Below, one piece after another: positions 27,673-37,297 of a stretch of 64,000 bases of DNA. The position numbers and the translations under genes are program-made. The stretch's first letter is position 1. The number at the start of each line of letters is the position of its first letter. Origin of the DNA: Legionella cherrii (GTDB lineage: Bacteria; Pseudomonadota; Gammaproteobacteria; Legionellales; Legionellaceae); contig NZ_LR134173.1 in the NCBI RefSeq assembly GCF_900635815.1, positions 1,091,501-1,155,500 on the forward strand, given 5' to 3'. The notes below the pieces were generated by a model that did not search any database, was not told the DNA's origin, and was given only the letters and a program-made list of their open reading frames with translations.

Positions 27673-28893
27673 ATGAATATTATGTCACAACCAAAACCTT
27701 CGATTTTATTTATTGGCTTACTATCCGCTTTTTCTTTACTGACATTTGATCTCTATCAACCTTCGCTACCCTATATCACCAATTTTTTTGGTACCACACA
27801 TAACTTAAGTCAATTAACCTTAAGCATTTACCTGTTTGTTTTTGGAGTGACTCAACTCGTTTGGGGGCCGCTCATTGATCATTTTGGACGGCGTCGTTTA
27901 TTGCCTGGAAGCTTACTTATTGCCGCTCTTGCCAGTTTAATCTGTGCCTTTGCTCCCAATATCTTTGTGCTCATTCTAGGCCGCGCATTACAGGGATTTG
28001 CTCTGTGTTGTGCTAATCTGGTTGCATTTTCAATCTCGCGAGACTTTGAAGATACTGTAGAGCGCGCCAAGGTTTTATCCTATGTTTCTATGATTGTTTC
28101 AATATCTCCTATTCTGGCTCCAGTATTGGGTTCGCTCATTTTTACTTATTGCAGTTGGCAAGCGAATTTCATGTTAATGGCTGTAATTGGTTTAATACTC
28201 CTACTGAAATCGCGCAATGGATTATTGGAATCGCCATTTTGGACTCAGCCCAAAGAGCCTTTTAATGTGAAACAAGTGATCAAAGCCTATCAAGAGATCA
28301 TTCCATCGCCTACACTTTGGAGTGGTTCTTTTATTATGATGTTTAGTTTTGCGGCCGTAATGCTTTCAGTGATTAATTCGTCCTATATTATTATCGATCA
28401 ATTGGGTTATTCACCTTTAGTGTACGGTATTATTTTTATAATCAATGGCTTAAATATTATTGTTGGTAATTACTTAGGTATTTGGCTGCGTAAGTATTTC
28501 AGCATGGCTTCGACAATTTATCTTGGTAGCTGGTTTATCATTAGTGGCGGTTTTGCGATGTTATTGTGCGCAAATCTCTCTGAATTTAATTTATACGTAC
28601 TATCTTTTGCTTTAATTTGTAATTTAGGTATTAGTTTAACTGCGCCGGCTACTATGTCGATGATGCTTGCAGACTATAAGGAAAATGCAGGTCTTGCACT
28701 GGCCATAATTCATACGGTACGTATGTTTGGCTCATCCCTATTAACTATTTTAAGTGCCTATTTACTGATGCAATCACTCATTGCCTTGCCTTTAGGATTA
28801 ATTGTTTGTGGATTAGGTGCTCTTTACAGTTCTTGGTATTTTAACCGTTTGACGACGAGTGATTCTGAATTTGATGGGGCAGAAGCCGCTTAG
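27673..28893 (+). CDS. MFS drug transporter, Bcr/CflA family
   Basis: A 406-residue inner-membrane transporter with twelve predicted helices. The DHA1 hallmarks are present: DLYQPSLPYI near the start, motif A in GPLIDHFGRRRLLPGSLL (~68-85), LILGRALQGF (~101-110), and a motif-C-like SPILAPVLGSLIF (~146-158). Bcr/CflA proteins export antibiotics or small metabolites in exchange for protons. ATG 27673 or the in-frame ATG at 27682 (MSQPKP) could be used; neither has a strong ribosome site. Confidence 0.9.
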   Translation: MNIMSQPKPSILFIGLLSAFSLLTFDLYQPSLPYITNFFGTTHNLSQLTLSIYLFVFGVTQLVWGPLIDHFGRRRLLPGSLLIAALASLICAFAPNIFVLILGRALQGFALCCANLVAFSISRDFEDTVERAKVLSYVSMIVSISPILAPVLGSLIFTYCSWQANFMLMAVIGLILLLKSRNGLLESPFWTQPKEPFNVKQVIKAYQEIIPSPTLWSGSFIMMFSFAAVMLSVINSSYIIIDQLGYSPLVYGIIFIINGLNIIVGNYLGIWLRKYFSMASTIYLGSWFIISGGFAMLLCANLSEFNLYVLSFALICNLGISLTAPATMSMMLADYKENAGLALAIIHTVRMFGSSLLTILSAYLLMQSLIALPLGLIVCGLGALYSSWYFNRLTTSDSEFDGAEAA

Positions 28894-28980
28894 TATGTCT
28901 ATTTGTTGCTCATCGTGCTGCTTGTTATAAACAATCAGTCGATATAGAATCAAAAATTTATTGATGAGTTTGGTGATCTT

Positions 28981-29832
28981 ATGATGCTACGATTTAGCTT
29001 GCTTCGTACTAATAAAGCGGTTACGAATCAGAAACCTAATTTTTTTCATAGTAATTCTTCTGATACAGTCAAAAAAAATGTTCCTTTAAGAGTCATTGAC
29101 CTTAATTTTTTCAAGGATACGACGTTTAGAGGAAAACCAATTGGGCAAAATTTTGTAAGCGATGTTTTAAAGGAATCTGGAGTTTCTGTTGGATTTAAAG
29201 AAGTATCGGCAGAAGAGTTAGGTAGTAAGCCAGCTCAAACTCTGTTAGGGTTATTATGGGATGAAGATTTGGCATTAGAAAAAAAGAAAAAAATAACCAA
29301 ACAAAAATTTCTTGAACATTCCTCAGATGATGCTACGAAAAAACCAAAAGCCATGATACCAGGGTTTCATTTTTCAGATTTTGTATCCCCAAAAATGCAT
29401 GATGTATTAGTGGTTGACTATAACAACATCCCCAATGAGTCACAAATCACACCGATGAATGAAACAAAGGCATTATCCTTGAAACCAACAGGAAGAATAA
29501 TAAGTGCGGTACCTGCTTGGGCCATTATCATGAAATTAGCCAAAGATGCAATGAGAGTGCGGGCTGATGTGAATCCTTTTTATGTAGATCAAGCAATTTT
29601 ATCACCCCAGCTCAAAGCTGACCTTGATAATTTAGCCGCACAATTTTATAGAGTATGTCATGTGGTGAAAGAGGATATAGATCATCCCGATGTCCATCAA
29701 TATCGCAAGAATTTTCATAAGTTTTATGAGAACTATGCGATTGAAGCAAAATCTGGACAAAATCAGCTGGATGCTATCCGAAATGAAATAGAGCAATCAA
29801 CTGAGAGTCACCGGATCTCTCCAGAGCTATAA
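28981..29832 (+). CDS. Hypothetical protein, paralogue of the convergent neighbour; candidate effector
   Basis: A 283-residue soluble protein homologous along most of its length to the convergent gene at 29996-30973. Shared segments include FFKDTTFRGKPIG / FFTDTTFRGNLIG (~40-52), NPFYVDQAILSPQLKAD / NPLYVDQAILSPELKAD, and EDIDHPDVxxYRKxxHKFYENYAIEAK. Its central part is shorter than in the partner. No signal peptide, membrane helix or known domain is seen; the N-terminus is S/T/N-rich. A Legionella-specific effector family is a reasonable guess. Confidence 0.6.
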   Translation: MMLRFSLLRTNKAVTNQKPNFFHSNSSDTVKKNVPLRVIDLNFFKDTTFRGKPIGQNFVSDVLKESGVSVGFKEVSAEELGSKPAQTLLGLLWDEDLALEKKKKITKQKFLEHSSDDATKKPKAMIPGFHFSDFVSPKMHDVLVVDYNNIPNESQITPMNETKALSLKPTGRIISAVPAWAIIMKLAKDAMRVRADVNPFYVDQAILSPQLKADLDNLAAQFYRVCHVVKEDIDHPDVHQYRKNFHKFYENYAIEAKSGQNQLDAIRNEIEQSTESHRISPEL

Positions 29833-29938
29833 AAAGCATACAGCATCTCGCTAATGCTTGGCTTCACTTATATGTTTCTAAGCAGAAGAGAGAGTTATCC
29901 CCACATCATAATGCTTCTAATGAAGTAGAGTATGTGTA

Positions 29939-29987
29939 AAAAGTCTCCTCTATAAATTTTTCTTGGCAATTTATAGGGAAGACTTTT
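29939..29987. terminator. Bidirectional terminator between convergent paralogues
   Basis: Twenty-base arms (29939-29958 and 29968-29987) pair with two mismatches around a 9-nt loop. A-tracts and T-tracts flank both ends (AAAAAGTCT ... GACTTTT), giving a U-run in either direction. Confidence 0.8.
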
Positions 29988-29995
29988 GCCTCGTG

Positions 29996-30973
29996 CTAAG
30001 ATTTGGTGGGTGTGGTATCTGGAGTATCCTCTATTCCCATGCCATATTGTTCTAAATTTTCCTTTATAGCCTGTATTTGCTTGCTTCCCAGCTTTGCTTC
30101 AATCGCATAGTTCTCATAAAATTTATGCAGGCTCTTGCGATACTCCCGGACGTCTGGATGATCTATATCTTCTCTAACGACACGACATGCTTTATAAAAC
30201 TCTTCAGTTAAATTATCAAAGTCAGCTTTGAGCTCGGGTGATAAAATTGCTTGGTCTACATATAAAGGATTCAAGTCAACATTGAATGTGAATCCATCTC
30301 TGGTTATTTTCATGAGAATAGCCCATGCCGGCACGTTGCTTATGGTTCTTTCATACTCACCCGTATATATAGCTGGCTCACCTTCAGGGGAGCGAGATGG
30401 AGTGGTATCAGATTGCTCTGCTAATGGGGAAAATTGTTGATCGGCGGGGATGCTGGTGTAATCAACAACGACAACTGTTTTAGTGGATGGTAATAAAAAG
30501 CTGGAGAATTTAAATCCCACGAAGATACTATCGGAAACGGATATCCCATGAACTTTTGCCGTATCTGATGCATGGGCTGCAAGGTTTGCTTTGGTTTGTA
30601 CAAGGTCTCTGGTTCCATCAGAGTTATAAGCCACAATCTCTTTTTTTCCTACCATTCCTAACATGGCTCTTGATTCATTTTTCTTTAATTCACTTAAGGA
30701 CATACCTCTAAACCCGAGCTTGAATCCCGATTCATTCCATACGGCAGAAAGAAAATCTTTGCCAATAAGGTTTCCTCTAAACGTAGTATCTGTAAAAAAT
30801 TTAAGGTTTGAAATTATTAATGGCACTCCTTGGAGGTGGTTATCATAAATGGGAGCAGTAGCAGCATTTTTTGCAGAAAATATACTTCTGGCTTGTTGTT
30901 GGGATTGCATAAGGCTTGTTGGCTTAGCTGTTTTGGTGGTTATGCTCTTTGCTTCATATAAAAATCTCATCAT
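29996..30973 (-). CDS. Hypothetical protein, paralogue of the convergent neighbour; candidate effector
   Basis: A 325-residue paralogue of the protein encoded at 28981-29832 (see the shared motifs there). It is longer because of extra residues around 95-200 and has an intact conserved C-terminal helix-rich block (LNPLYVDQAILSPELKAD to YENYAIEAK). An excellent ribosome site (AGGAGG) precedes ATG 30973. No known domain. The C-terminus is polar (DTPDTTPTKS). Confidence 0.6.
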   Translation of the reverse strand: MMRFLYEAKSITTKTAKPTSLMQSQQQARSIFSAKNAATAPIYDNHLQGVPLIISNLKFFTDTTFRGNLIGKDFLSAVWNESGFKLGFRGMSLSELKKNESRAMLGMVGKKEIVAYNSDGTRDLVQTKANLAAHASDTAKVHGISVSDSIFVGFKFSSFLLPSTKTVVVVDYTSIPADQQFSPLAEQSDTTPSRSPEGEPAIYTGEYERTISNVPAWAILMKITRDGFTFNVDLNPLYVDQAILSPELKADFDNLTEEFYKACRVVREDIDHPDVREYRKSLHKFYENYAIEAKLGSKQIQAIKENLEQYGMGIEDTPDTTPTKS

Positions 30974-31220
30974 TTACCTCCTGAGGAATTTAAAAATTAT
31001 GCATCTAAGATGCTTTAATTATAGTTTATATGTTCAATATTTGATTAATTAAATGGTAATTAGTTTGTAAATTTACTTAAAATCTGGATTGGGACTATAA
31101 TCTTGGGTTAGAAAATTTGGCAAAATGGACAAACAGACTGTACACTTAATGTATTTAAGGTTTTATTATTGGTCAGTTGGCTGGCTTTATTACCCAAAGC
31201 ACCAATCATGGAGGATATAA

Positions 31221-31736
31221 ATGAGAATATGGCGAGCTGTTGCACTAGGAGTTTCATGGCTCCTTTTATTAAATCAGACAAATGCACAAAATACGGTATT
31301 CAATAATACAATCAACAATAATATCACTAATTTTGCTCAATTAGTGCAAGCTGTTGAGAGTGGGGAAGATGTACGCGCAATCATCCATTTTGATAATTGC
31401 CAGGTCACAGGCCCCGCACTCCCGACTCAATTAAGAAGACGGTTGGATGGAGCGACCACTCGATTTAATTTTACTAACTTTTTCCATGGCCAAGAGACTG
31501 TGAATAACGAGTTAACCGATACGGTGACCACGTCCATGAAGTTTTATATCCAGAATGCTTCAGGAGAGTTCTTAACGTTATCAGGACGTTTAAGTGTTTT
31601 TGAAGATAATACAGCAACGTTACATGTGAATTTTTTTGATCCCATTTTGCATAAGCAACAATTAGTAGTCGATTGGCTTTGTAATATTAGTAATGGCGAA
31701 GACAATAATGGTTTAGTATTGTTTAATTTTTCTTAG
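31221..31736 (+). CDS. Secreted VirK-like protein
   Basis: A 171-residue protein with a signal peptide (MRIWRAVALGVSWLLLLNQ, cleavage near TNA-Q). The pattern NFAQLVQAVESGEDVRAIIHFDNCQ (~36-60) is the start of VirK-type domains, in which an L-x-x-A-x-x-x-G-x-x-V-R segment is followed by a single Cys, and a second Cys lies near the C-terminus (DWLCNISNG). Several VirK-family proteins occur in Legionella, but their function is unclear. Good ribosome site (GGAGG). Confidence 0.65.
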   Translation: MRIWRAVALGVSWLLLLNQTNAQNTVFNNTINNNITNFAQLVQAVESGEDVRAIIHFDNCQVTGPALPTQLRRRLDGATTRFNFTNFFHGQETVNNELTDTVTTSMKFYIQNASGEFLTLSGRLSVFEDNTATLHVNFFDPILHKQQLVVDWLCNISNGEDNNGLVLFNFS

Positions 31737-31867
31737 GGAAGTGCGCTACAGAAAAAAACAAATCATGGGATCCTGGAACTAAGAGCCCTGGTTTTTCATG
31801 GTTCATTTTTAGAATTAACAACCTATCTATGATATCCTTTTATTTTAACAATCAGTTGTCGTATGCG

Positions 31868-32938
31868 ATGAAAATAAAAGTTTTTTTTGGTGCTTTTTTC
31901 TTATTAATGAACCTTGGAGCAGTTGCTGCCCCTCATTTTGTGCCAGCTCAACCCTCACCAACTGCTCGCTATGAAATCAACGGGCCTGCCTTATGTGCTA
32001 CGGCTAAAGAAACCTTGGCTTATTTAAATAAAGGCAATCGTTATGATCCTCGAGTTATTCATGAAGGAAAAGTTTTTAAAGTCCCGCTTACCCGAGTCAA
32101 AGCTACCCTGATGTTTATTTGCCAGCATCAAAGCGAATTGAATAATCCAGCTTTTGTTAAAGAACACTTCGATTTTATTCGGTGGTATCCCGATCTTGAG
32201 CAAGCCAAGTCACTGAGTGCGCAAAAACCGCTTGTTGCTCGTTTACCCAAAGATAAAATTTTAATGACCAAGTATTACGTTCATCGTGCTCAGGCATCAA
32301 GCAAGCGCAGTGCTGCCTTTCCTTTTGCTCTTTATGGTCTTCCTAAGGATGAGGCGTTACTGACTCTAGAAGAAGCAGATGCCAAGCCTGGACTCATACG
32401 TTTTCAATATGGAAAGCAAGCTATCCTAAAAGGTGCCTTAACGAATAAGAATGTCCCCGCTCTGGGTTATTTGAGTCGAGAAGACCTTGAAGCGGCATTA
32501 ATGCAGGGTACTGTGGTTGCTGATTTTGGTAAGAACCAGACAAAGACCTTTAATGTTCATCGTTGTAACAATATTGCCTACGACAAAACCCAAAACCCTT
32601 ATCAGCAAGAGCGCTATTGGTATTTTAAACAGGTGTCCGGCATCAAAGGTTATGGAAAGGATGCCGATCATAAAATCACGGTGAATACGGAGGTAACTTT
32701 TGCAGCAGATCTTGAGCAGTTTGGTTTGGGTAAATTATTGATGGTGCAATATCCTACTCGGACAGGAAATCTGGTGACGCGCGCGGGTATTTTTGCGGAC
32801 ACAGGCGGGGCTTTCGAAAATAATGTGTATCAAGTTGATTTTTTAGCGGGTAGCTATGCAGGAAGAGGAGCTTTCGCTCAGGCAACCCGCCACTTACCCG
32901 ATTATGTGGCCGCTTATTTTATGGTATTAAAAAAATAA
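31868..32938 (+). CDS. MltA-like lytic transglycosylase with 3D domain
   Basis: Predicted periplasmic murein hydrolase that cleaves the MurNAc-GlcNAc bond with formation of 1,6-anhydroMurNAc. The ATG at 31868 gives a clean signal peptide (MKIKVFFGAFFLLMNLGAVA), unlike an upstream ATG at 31829. MltA-like features are a YLSREDLEAAL segment, a KQVSGIKGYGKD loop and the 3D-domain aspartates in AADLEQFG, ADTGGAF (~311-316) and YQVDFLAG. Sequence is divergent from classical MltA (no lipobox Cys). The next gene, an amidase, starts 1 bp after its stop, so both act together on peptidoglycan. Confidence 0.72.
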   Translation: MKIKVFFGAFFLLMNLGAVAAPHFVPAQPSPTARYEINGPALCATAKETLAYLNKGNRYDPRVIHEGKVFKVPLTRVKATLMFICQHQSELNNPAFVKEHFDFIRWYPDLEQAKSLSAQKPLVARLPKDKILMTKYYVHRAQASSKRSAAFPFALYGLPKDEALLTLEEADAKPGLIRFQYGKQAILKGALTNKNVPALGYLSREDLEAALMQGTVVADFGKNQTKTFNVHRCNNIAYDKTQNPYQQERYWYFKQVSGIKGYGKDADHKITVNTEVTFAADLEQFGLGKLLMVQYPTRTGNLVTRAGIFADTGGAFENNVYQVDFLAGSYAGRGAFAQATRHLPDYVAAYFMVLKK

Positions 32939-32939
32939 T

Positions 32940-33593
32940 ATGAAAATTTTCTTATTTTGCTCATTCTTTATAAGCTCTATGGTTCATGCTTTTTCTTGCA
33001 ATGATTCGCAAGAAATCCATAAAGCACCCATTCAATTTGATCAACAACGTATTGCCTTAACACGCCAGTATCAATTAACTCATTATGGAATTGACTCAAA
33101 ATCCATTGAAATTGAACCGAGAATGATTGTTTTGCATTGGACGTGTATTCCGACGTTGGCCGCCACTCTTCGTGTATTTAATCCCCCCACATTCCCTAAA
33201 AATTCACCACGAATTAAAGAGCTACCTGGTGACTTGAACGTATCAACCCATTTTGTAGTGGATCGGGATGGAAGTATTTATCAACTCATGCCGGAGCATT
33301 GGATGGCACGACATGTTATAGGATTGAATCATTATGCAATTGGCATTGAAAATGTAGGTGGAATTGACAGTAAAGATGATCTAACCGACGCCCAAACCAA
33401 AGCAAATGCTTTTTTGGTGTGTTATCTCAAAAAGAAATATCCAAAAATAAAATATGTTATCGGACATAATGAGTATTTAAATTTTAAAAAAACTTCTCTT
33501 TGGCTCGAACGGGATCCAAATTATCAGACAGATAAAGATGATCCTGGCCCTGATTTTATCAATCGGGTGATGAAGTTGGTTCACAGTAGCTGA
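32940..33593 (+). CDS. Secreted N-acetylmuramoyl-L-alanine amidase (Amidase_2)
   Basis: Zinc amidase that removes stem peptides from MurNAc. It has 217 residues with a signal peptide (MKIFLFCSFFISSMVHAFS). Probable zinc ligands are His66 in IVLHWT, His176 in VIGHNEY and Asp201 in the DPGPDF motif; the THFVVDRDGSIYQL strand (~103-116) and NHYAIGIENVG (~130-140) are typical AmpD/PGRP features. It directly follows the MltA-like gene and lacks a ribosome site of its own apart from the upstream gene's end, implying coupled translation. Confidence 0.9.
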   Translation: MKIFLFCSFFISSMVHAFSCNDSQEIHKAPIQFDQQRIALTRQYQLTHYGIDSKSIEIEPRMIVLHWTCIPTLAATLRVFNPPTFPKNSPRIKELPGDLNVSTHFVVDRDGSIYQLMPEHWMARHVIGLNHYAIGIENVGGIDSKDDLTDAQTKANAFLVCYLKKKYPKIKYVIGHNEYLNFKKTSLWLERDPNYQTDKDDPGPDFINRVMKLVHSS

Positions 33594-33748
33594 ATTTTTA
33601 AATATGAAAAATACAAGAAAAATCAATAGGTTTTTTAGCCTATGGCGAAGATTAACTACGCTTAATATACTATAATAAAGCATATGATTAATCCCTTCAT
33701 ATAATAGTTCTTTGCCCTAAATGACCAGATTAAAAACAGGGAGTGAAT

Positions 33749-35380
33749 ATGTCTGATAAGTTATTGGATGTACTAATCGTTGGAGCTGGGCCTGTTGGTT
33801 TATTTTGCGCAAACGAGCTGACTCGTCAGGGGTTGAGTTGTCGGATCATTGATAAAAAGTCGGCACTCAGTGATAAATCTAAGGCATTGGCCATTCATAT
33901 TCGAACACTTGATCTGCTTAGGGATTGTAGTTTCCTGGATGAAGTACTCATCCAGGGACAAAAAGTAGATGGAGTTTTGTTTAAATCTAAGGGAAAAGAG
34001 TTAATTCACGCCACCTATGCACATGTTGAAGCGGATTATCATTTTGTGATTGACCTTCCTCAAAGCAAAACGGAACACATTTTTCATCAGGGGCTGGTTG
34101 ATCGAGGTTTGCATGTTGAATGGCAAACTGAATTAACTGAAATCGAAGAAACAGCAAACCATACCGTTTCTACTTTAAAACAGGCTGATGGCAGCATTGA
34201 AAAAGTTCAATCACACTGGATTATTGCTTGCGATGGTTCGCACAGTACGCTGAGAAAATTAGTTAATGCTGAATTTATAGGCTCTTCTTTTAAACAAACT
34301 TGGTGGCTAGCTGATCTGCTTATTGATTGGGGACTCCCGGAAAATAAATTTATTATCTACGTAAGTGATGAAGGACCTGCTGCGTGTTTCCCAATGGGAG
34401 AAAAACGTTATCGTTTGGTCATGACTGCGCCCGAAAAAGTCATGCATCAAGCCCCCACAATGGAAGACATCATTCGCGTCTTTCAAGCACGCTGTACGGA
34501 TCCGGCAACCCTACATGATCCAGTTTGGATCAGTCAATTTGGCATTGATCACAAGCAAATCCAAAACTATCGTTATGGACGAGTATTTTTTGCTGGGGAC
34601 TCCGCTCATGTTCATAGTCCTATGGGTGGGCAAGGATTAAATACTGGATTACAAGATATTTATAATCTCGCTTGGAAATTAGCACTGGTGCAAAAAGGAC
34701 TGGCAAGCGATGCCTTACTTGATAGTTATCATCGCGAACGTCATCCCATTGCTGCAGGGGTATTGAAAGATACCGGAGTAATGACTCGTTTGATTATGAT
34801 AAGTAATCCGGTGATGATTTTTTTACGTAATTTCCTTTTACAGATGGCCATGTCATTCGACTCAGTTAAAAATTTTATCATGTATAATCTTGCTGAGTTG
34901 TCGGTGAGCTATGCGAAAAGTCCTATAGTCAAAGTATTGGGTGAAAAAACCCGATTCAAAATAGGTGGATTTCTCATTAATTCTCCATTTATTGATGCAA
35001 AAAGCAAAGAAAAAAAGGAATTGCAGCAAATTACTCAGGGAACGCTGCATCACTTATTTTTATTTATGGGACTGGAAACTGACCATAAGAATCAATTGTT
35101 GGTTTTCTCTGAACTTGCAAGGGCTGTTACACAGCAATTTAAAGGTTTAATCAAGACTCATATTATACTGCCTCAATCTGAAATGACTCCAGTTGACGAA
35201 GGGATTTCCATCTTGATTGATGAAAGTCAAAAAATGCATCAACGATTTAAAATTGATCGACCTACTGCTGTATTGGTTCGTCCAGATAAATATATAGGTT
35301 TAACTCAGATGCCGTTCAATAAAGAGGAATTAATGAGGTATATGGAAAATTCATATCTTCTTACGAACTCAAAAGTATGA
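33749..35380 (+). CDS. FAD-dependent aromatic-ring monooxygenase (PheA/TfdB family)
   Basis: A 543-residue flavoprotein hydroxylase. Group A signatures are GAGPVG (12-17) for FAD binding, the ACDGSHSTLRK motif (~160-170) and FFAGDSAHVHSPMGGQGLNTGLQD (~280-303, second FAD motif). The C-terminal thioredoxin-like domain (~420-543) is typical of phenol hydroxylase and rifampicin monooxygenase relatives. ATG 33749 is preferred over the in-frame GTG at 33743 because GGGAG is correctly spaced. Isolated gene; substrate unknown, possibly an aromatic compound or antibiotic. Confidence 0.88.
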   Translation: MSDKLLDVLIVGAGPVGLFCANELTRQGLSCRIIDKKSALSDKSKALAIHIRTLDLLRDCSFLDEVLIQGQKVDGVLFKSKGKELIHATYAHVEADYHFVIDLPQSKTEHIFHQGLVDRGLHVEWQTELTEIEETANHTVSTLKQADGSIEKVQSHWIIACDGSHSTLRKLVNAEFIGSSFKQTWWLADLLIDWGLPENKFIIYVSDEGPAACFPMGEKRYRLVMTAPEKVMHQAPTMEDIIRVFQARCTDPATLHDPVWISQFGIDHKQIQNYRYGRVFFAGDSAHVHSPMGGQGLNTGLQDIYNLAWKLALVQKGLASDALLDSYHRERHPIAAGVLKDTGVMTRLIMISNPVMIFLRNFLLQMAMSFDSVKNFIMYNLAELSVSYAKSPIVKVLGEKTRFKIGGFLINSPFIDAKSKEKKELQQITQGTLHHLFLFMGLETDHKNQLLVFSELARAVTQQFKGLIKTHIILPQSEMTPVDEGISILIDESQKMHQRFKIDRPTAVLVRPDKYIGLTQMPFNKEELMRYMENSYLLTNSKV

Positions 35381-35993
35381 GGCAAAAGAGTAAGCATGAA
35401 GACTTAAATCAAAATGATTCTTGATGATCTTGGGGTGTTGTATATAATTTGCGGCCATATTTTTGTTAATTTAGGACTTTTAATCACCGCTTCGGGCAAA
35501 CAAACACGAACTGGAAAAGGGCAAAGTAAACTTCTTAAGTAAATGGCCTCAGCGCTTATAAAACAAATAAAAGAGAACTAAGCGACCGGAGTTTTATTCA
35601 GGATAATAGGAATGAATTTGTTTTAAAGGAAAGGAGCTGAACTAAGAAGAGAGTGTGATGGGCATTTTTTGTTCTTTGTGAATCAATAGTGGGTAAAGTG
35701 TTTCTCAAAGTGCGCAATAGGTTGTAATCAATTTAAAAATAGAATAAAAATTGCTACATGCATTATAAGTTTTATTGCATTGACAGTGAAAATGGTCACA
35801 ATGCGATAAAGAAAAATTAAATCCCTTATCTAAGTTACAAACCTTCCTTACACACTATGGACTGTTACATGCGGATAGGGAAATTTCTAACGTACGCTTT
35901 ATCATACGATTTAAAAGATACAGTAGTGAATATATTACTGGTTATTACGCTAAAAAATTGAATAAAAATAATGAGCAATGGATTAAATATCTT
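35381..35993. other. Long intergenic region upstream of the beta-lactamase-like gene
   Basis: A 613-bp AT-rich gap with no convincing gene. It contains a nested dyad at 35777-35804 (GCATTG/AATGC outside, GTGA/TCAC inside) and several stretches able to serve as promoters. No small ORF with a proper ribosome site is recognised, although AAAGGAAAGGAG at ~35625 is an unused Shine-Dalgarno-like sequence. Confidence 0.5.
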
Positions 35994-37025
35994 ATGAAAA
36001 AATTACTGGCGTGTTGGTTTTTGGGTTTTGTCTGTTCAGTGAGCGGTTTTGCTGCTCCAAGTGATGCAGAACTGATTAAAAAATTAAATGCTATTGAAAA
36101 AAACTCAAATACAGTCATGGGGATTACTGCCATTTATATAGAAAAAAATAAAGTGATTGCGCATAATAGCAATCAGCGTTTTTTCATGGCCAGTACAATC
36201 AAATTACCCATTGCGATGGCTTTTTTACACCGCGTTGATGAGAAAAAAGACTCTTTAAATCGTGTAATTAAAATGGATTCACGTAATTCGGTTCCTGGTT
36301 CTGGGGCACTTCATTATTTATTCGAAAAGAAAAAATTGAATATTTCTTTGAAACAAATCTTGATGCATACCCTCAAAAATAGTGATAACAGCGCAAGTGA
36401 TGCATTATTACAGGCGGCTAATGGTCCTAAATATGTAGCACAGCGTATGAGTGCGCTTGGTTTAAAAAATATTTTTATTAATCGCTCCATTATGGAAATG
36501 TTTGTGGATACAAATCATGTGGATCGTTCATTTTTAACAAAACGTCAGCCGGTATATTCTTGGCAAAAAATATCGAATCGTGTTCCTCTGAAAGAAAAGC
36601 AGCAAGCTTGGCAGCGTTTTGAAAAGGACATACGCGATACCACAACGCCTTATGATATGGCAAAATTGTTGGTTAAACTATATAAAAAACAAGCACTTTC
36701 AGAATCCAGTACTAATCTTCTGATGAACATTATGGAGCAATGCCGAACTGGTCGCAGCAGAATAAAAGGATTATTGCCTTCCAATGTTAAAGTAGCCCAT
36801 AAAACAGGAACATGGTCTATTTATGAGCGGGACTATTTAAGATACCCTGGGTCGAAAAAACTTTATCGTTTTGTTAGTGACGTTGGCATTATTACTTTGC
36901 CCAATAATAAAGGCCATGTTGCCATTGCAGTATATGTTAAATCGAAATCAGCCAGTGATTATCCACGCAGTCGCGCCATCGCTCTTGCAAGTCGAGCTAT
37001 TTATGATCATTTTATGAAGTCATGA
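35994..37025 (+). CDS. Class A beta-lactamase-like serine hydrolase
   Basis: An exported protein of 343 residues from ATG 35994, chosen because it starts a good signal peptide (MKKLLACWFLGFVCSVSGFA). Active-site motifs are Ser67-Thr-Ile-Lys70, Ser130-Asp131-Asn132 and Lys270-Thr-Gly272. The omega-loop ExxLN signature is not found; the nearest candidate general base is Glu168 in RSIMEMF. The segment between SDN and KTG is about 35 residues longer than usual. It may be a divergent beta-lactamase or a related DD-peptidase-like enzyme, so resistance should not be assumed. Confidence 0.82.
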   Translation: MKKLLACWFLGFVCSVSGFAAPSDAELIKKLNAIEKNSNTVMGITAIYIEKNKVIAHNSNQRFFMASTIKLPIAMAFLHRVDEKKDSLNRVIKMDSRNSVPGSGALHYLFEKKKLNISLKQILMHTLKNSDNSASDALLQAANGPKYVAQRMSALGLKNIFINRSIMEMFVDTNHVDRSFLTKRQPVYSWQKISNRVPLKEKQQAWQRFEKDIRDTTTPYDMAKLLVKLYKKQALSESSTNLLMNIMEQCRTGRSRIKGLLPSNVKVAHKTGTWSIYERDYLRYPGSKKLYRFVSDVGIITLPNNKGHVAIAVYVKSKSASDYPRSRAIALASRAIYDHFMKS

Positions 37026-37297
37026 TTAGGCACACGCTCAATGGAGCCAGGGTGAAGGCAAAGCTCTAGTCGAGGTTATTTGCTGTTACTCCAAGTGCTG
37101 CGAAAATCTTCTCTTGTTGTATTGTGCTACAGCAAGGACGCTCTTGTTATGTTCGGTTTGGTGGGGCTTTTTTTATCTTTGTGTTGCAAATTATCCCTAT
37201 TTTTCTTAACAAAACTTAATGAATACATCACCTGGAAAACCCTTGTCATTTCGTATACTCTGTCAAAAAAAATAACTTTGAAGACAAGGAGGTTGAG

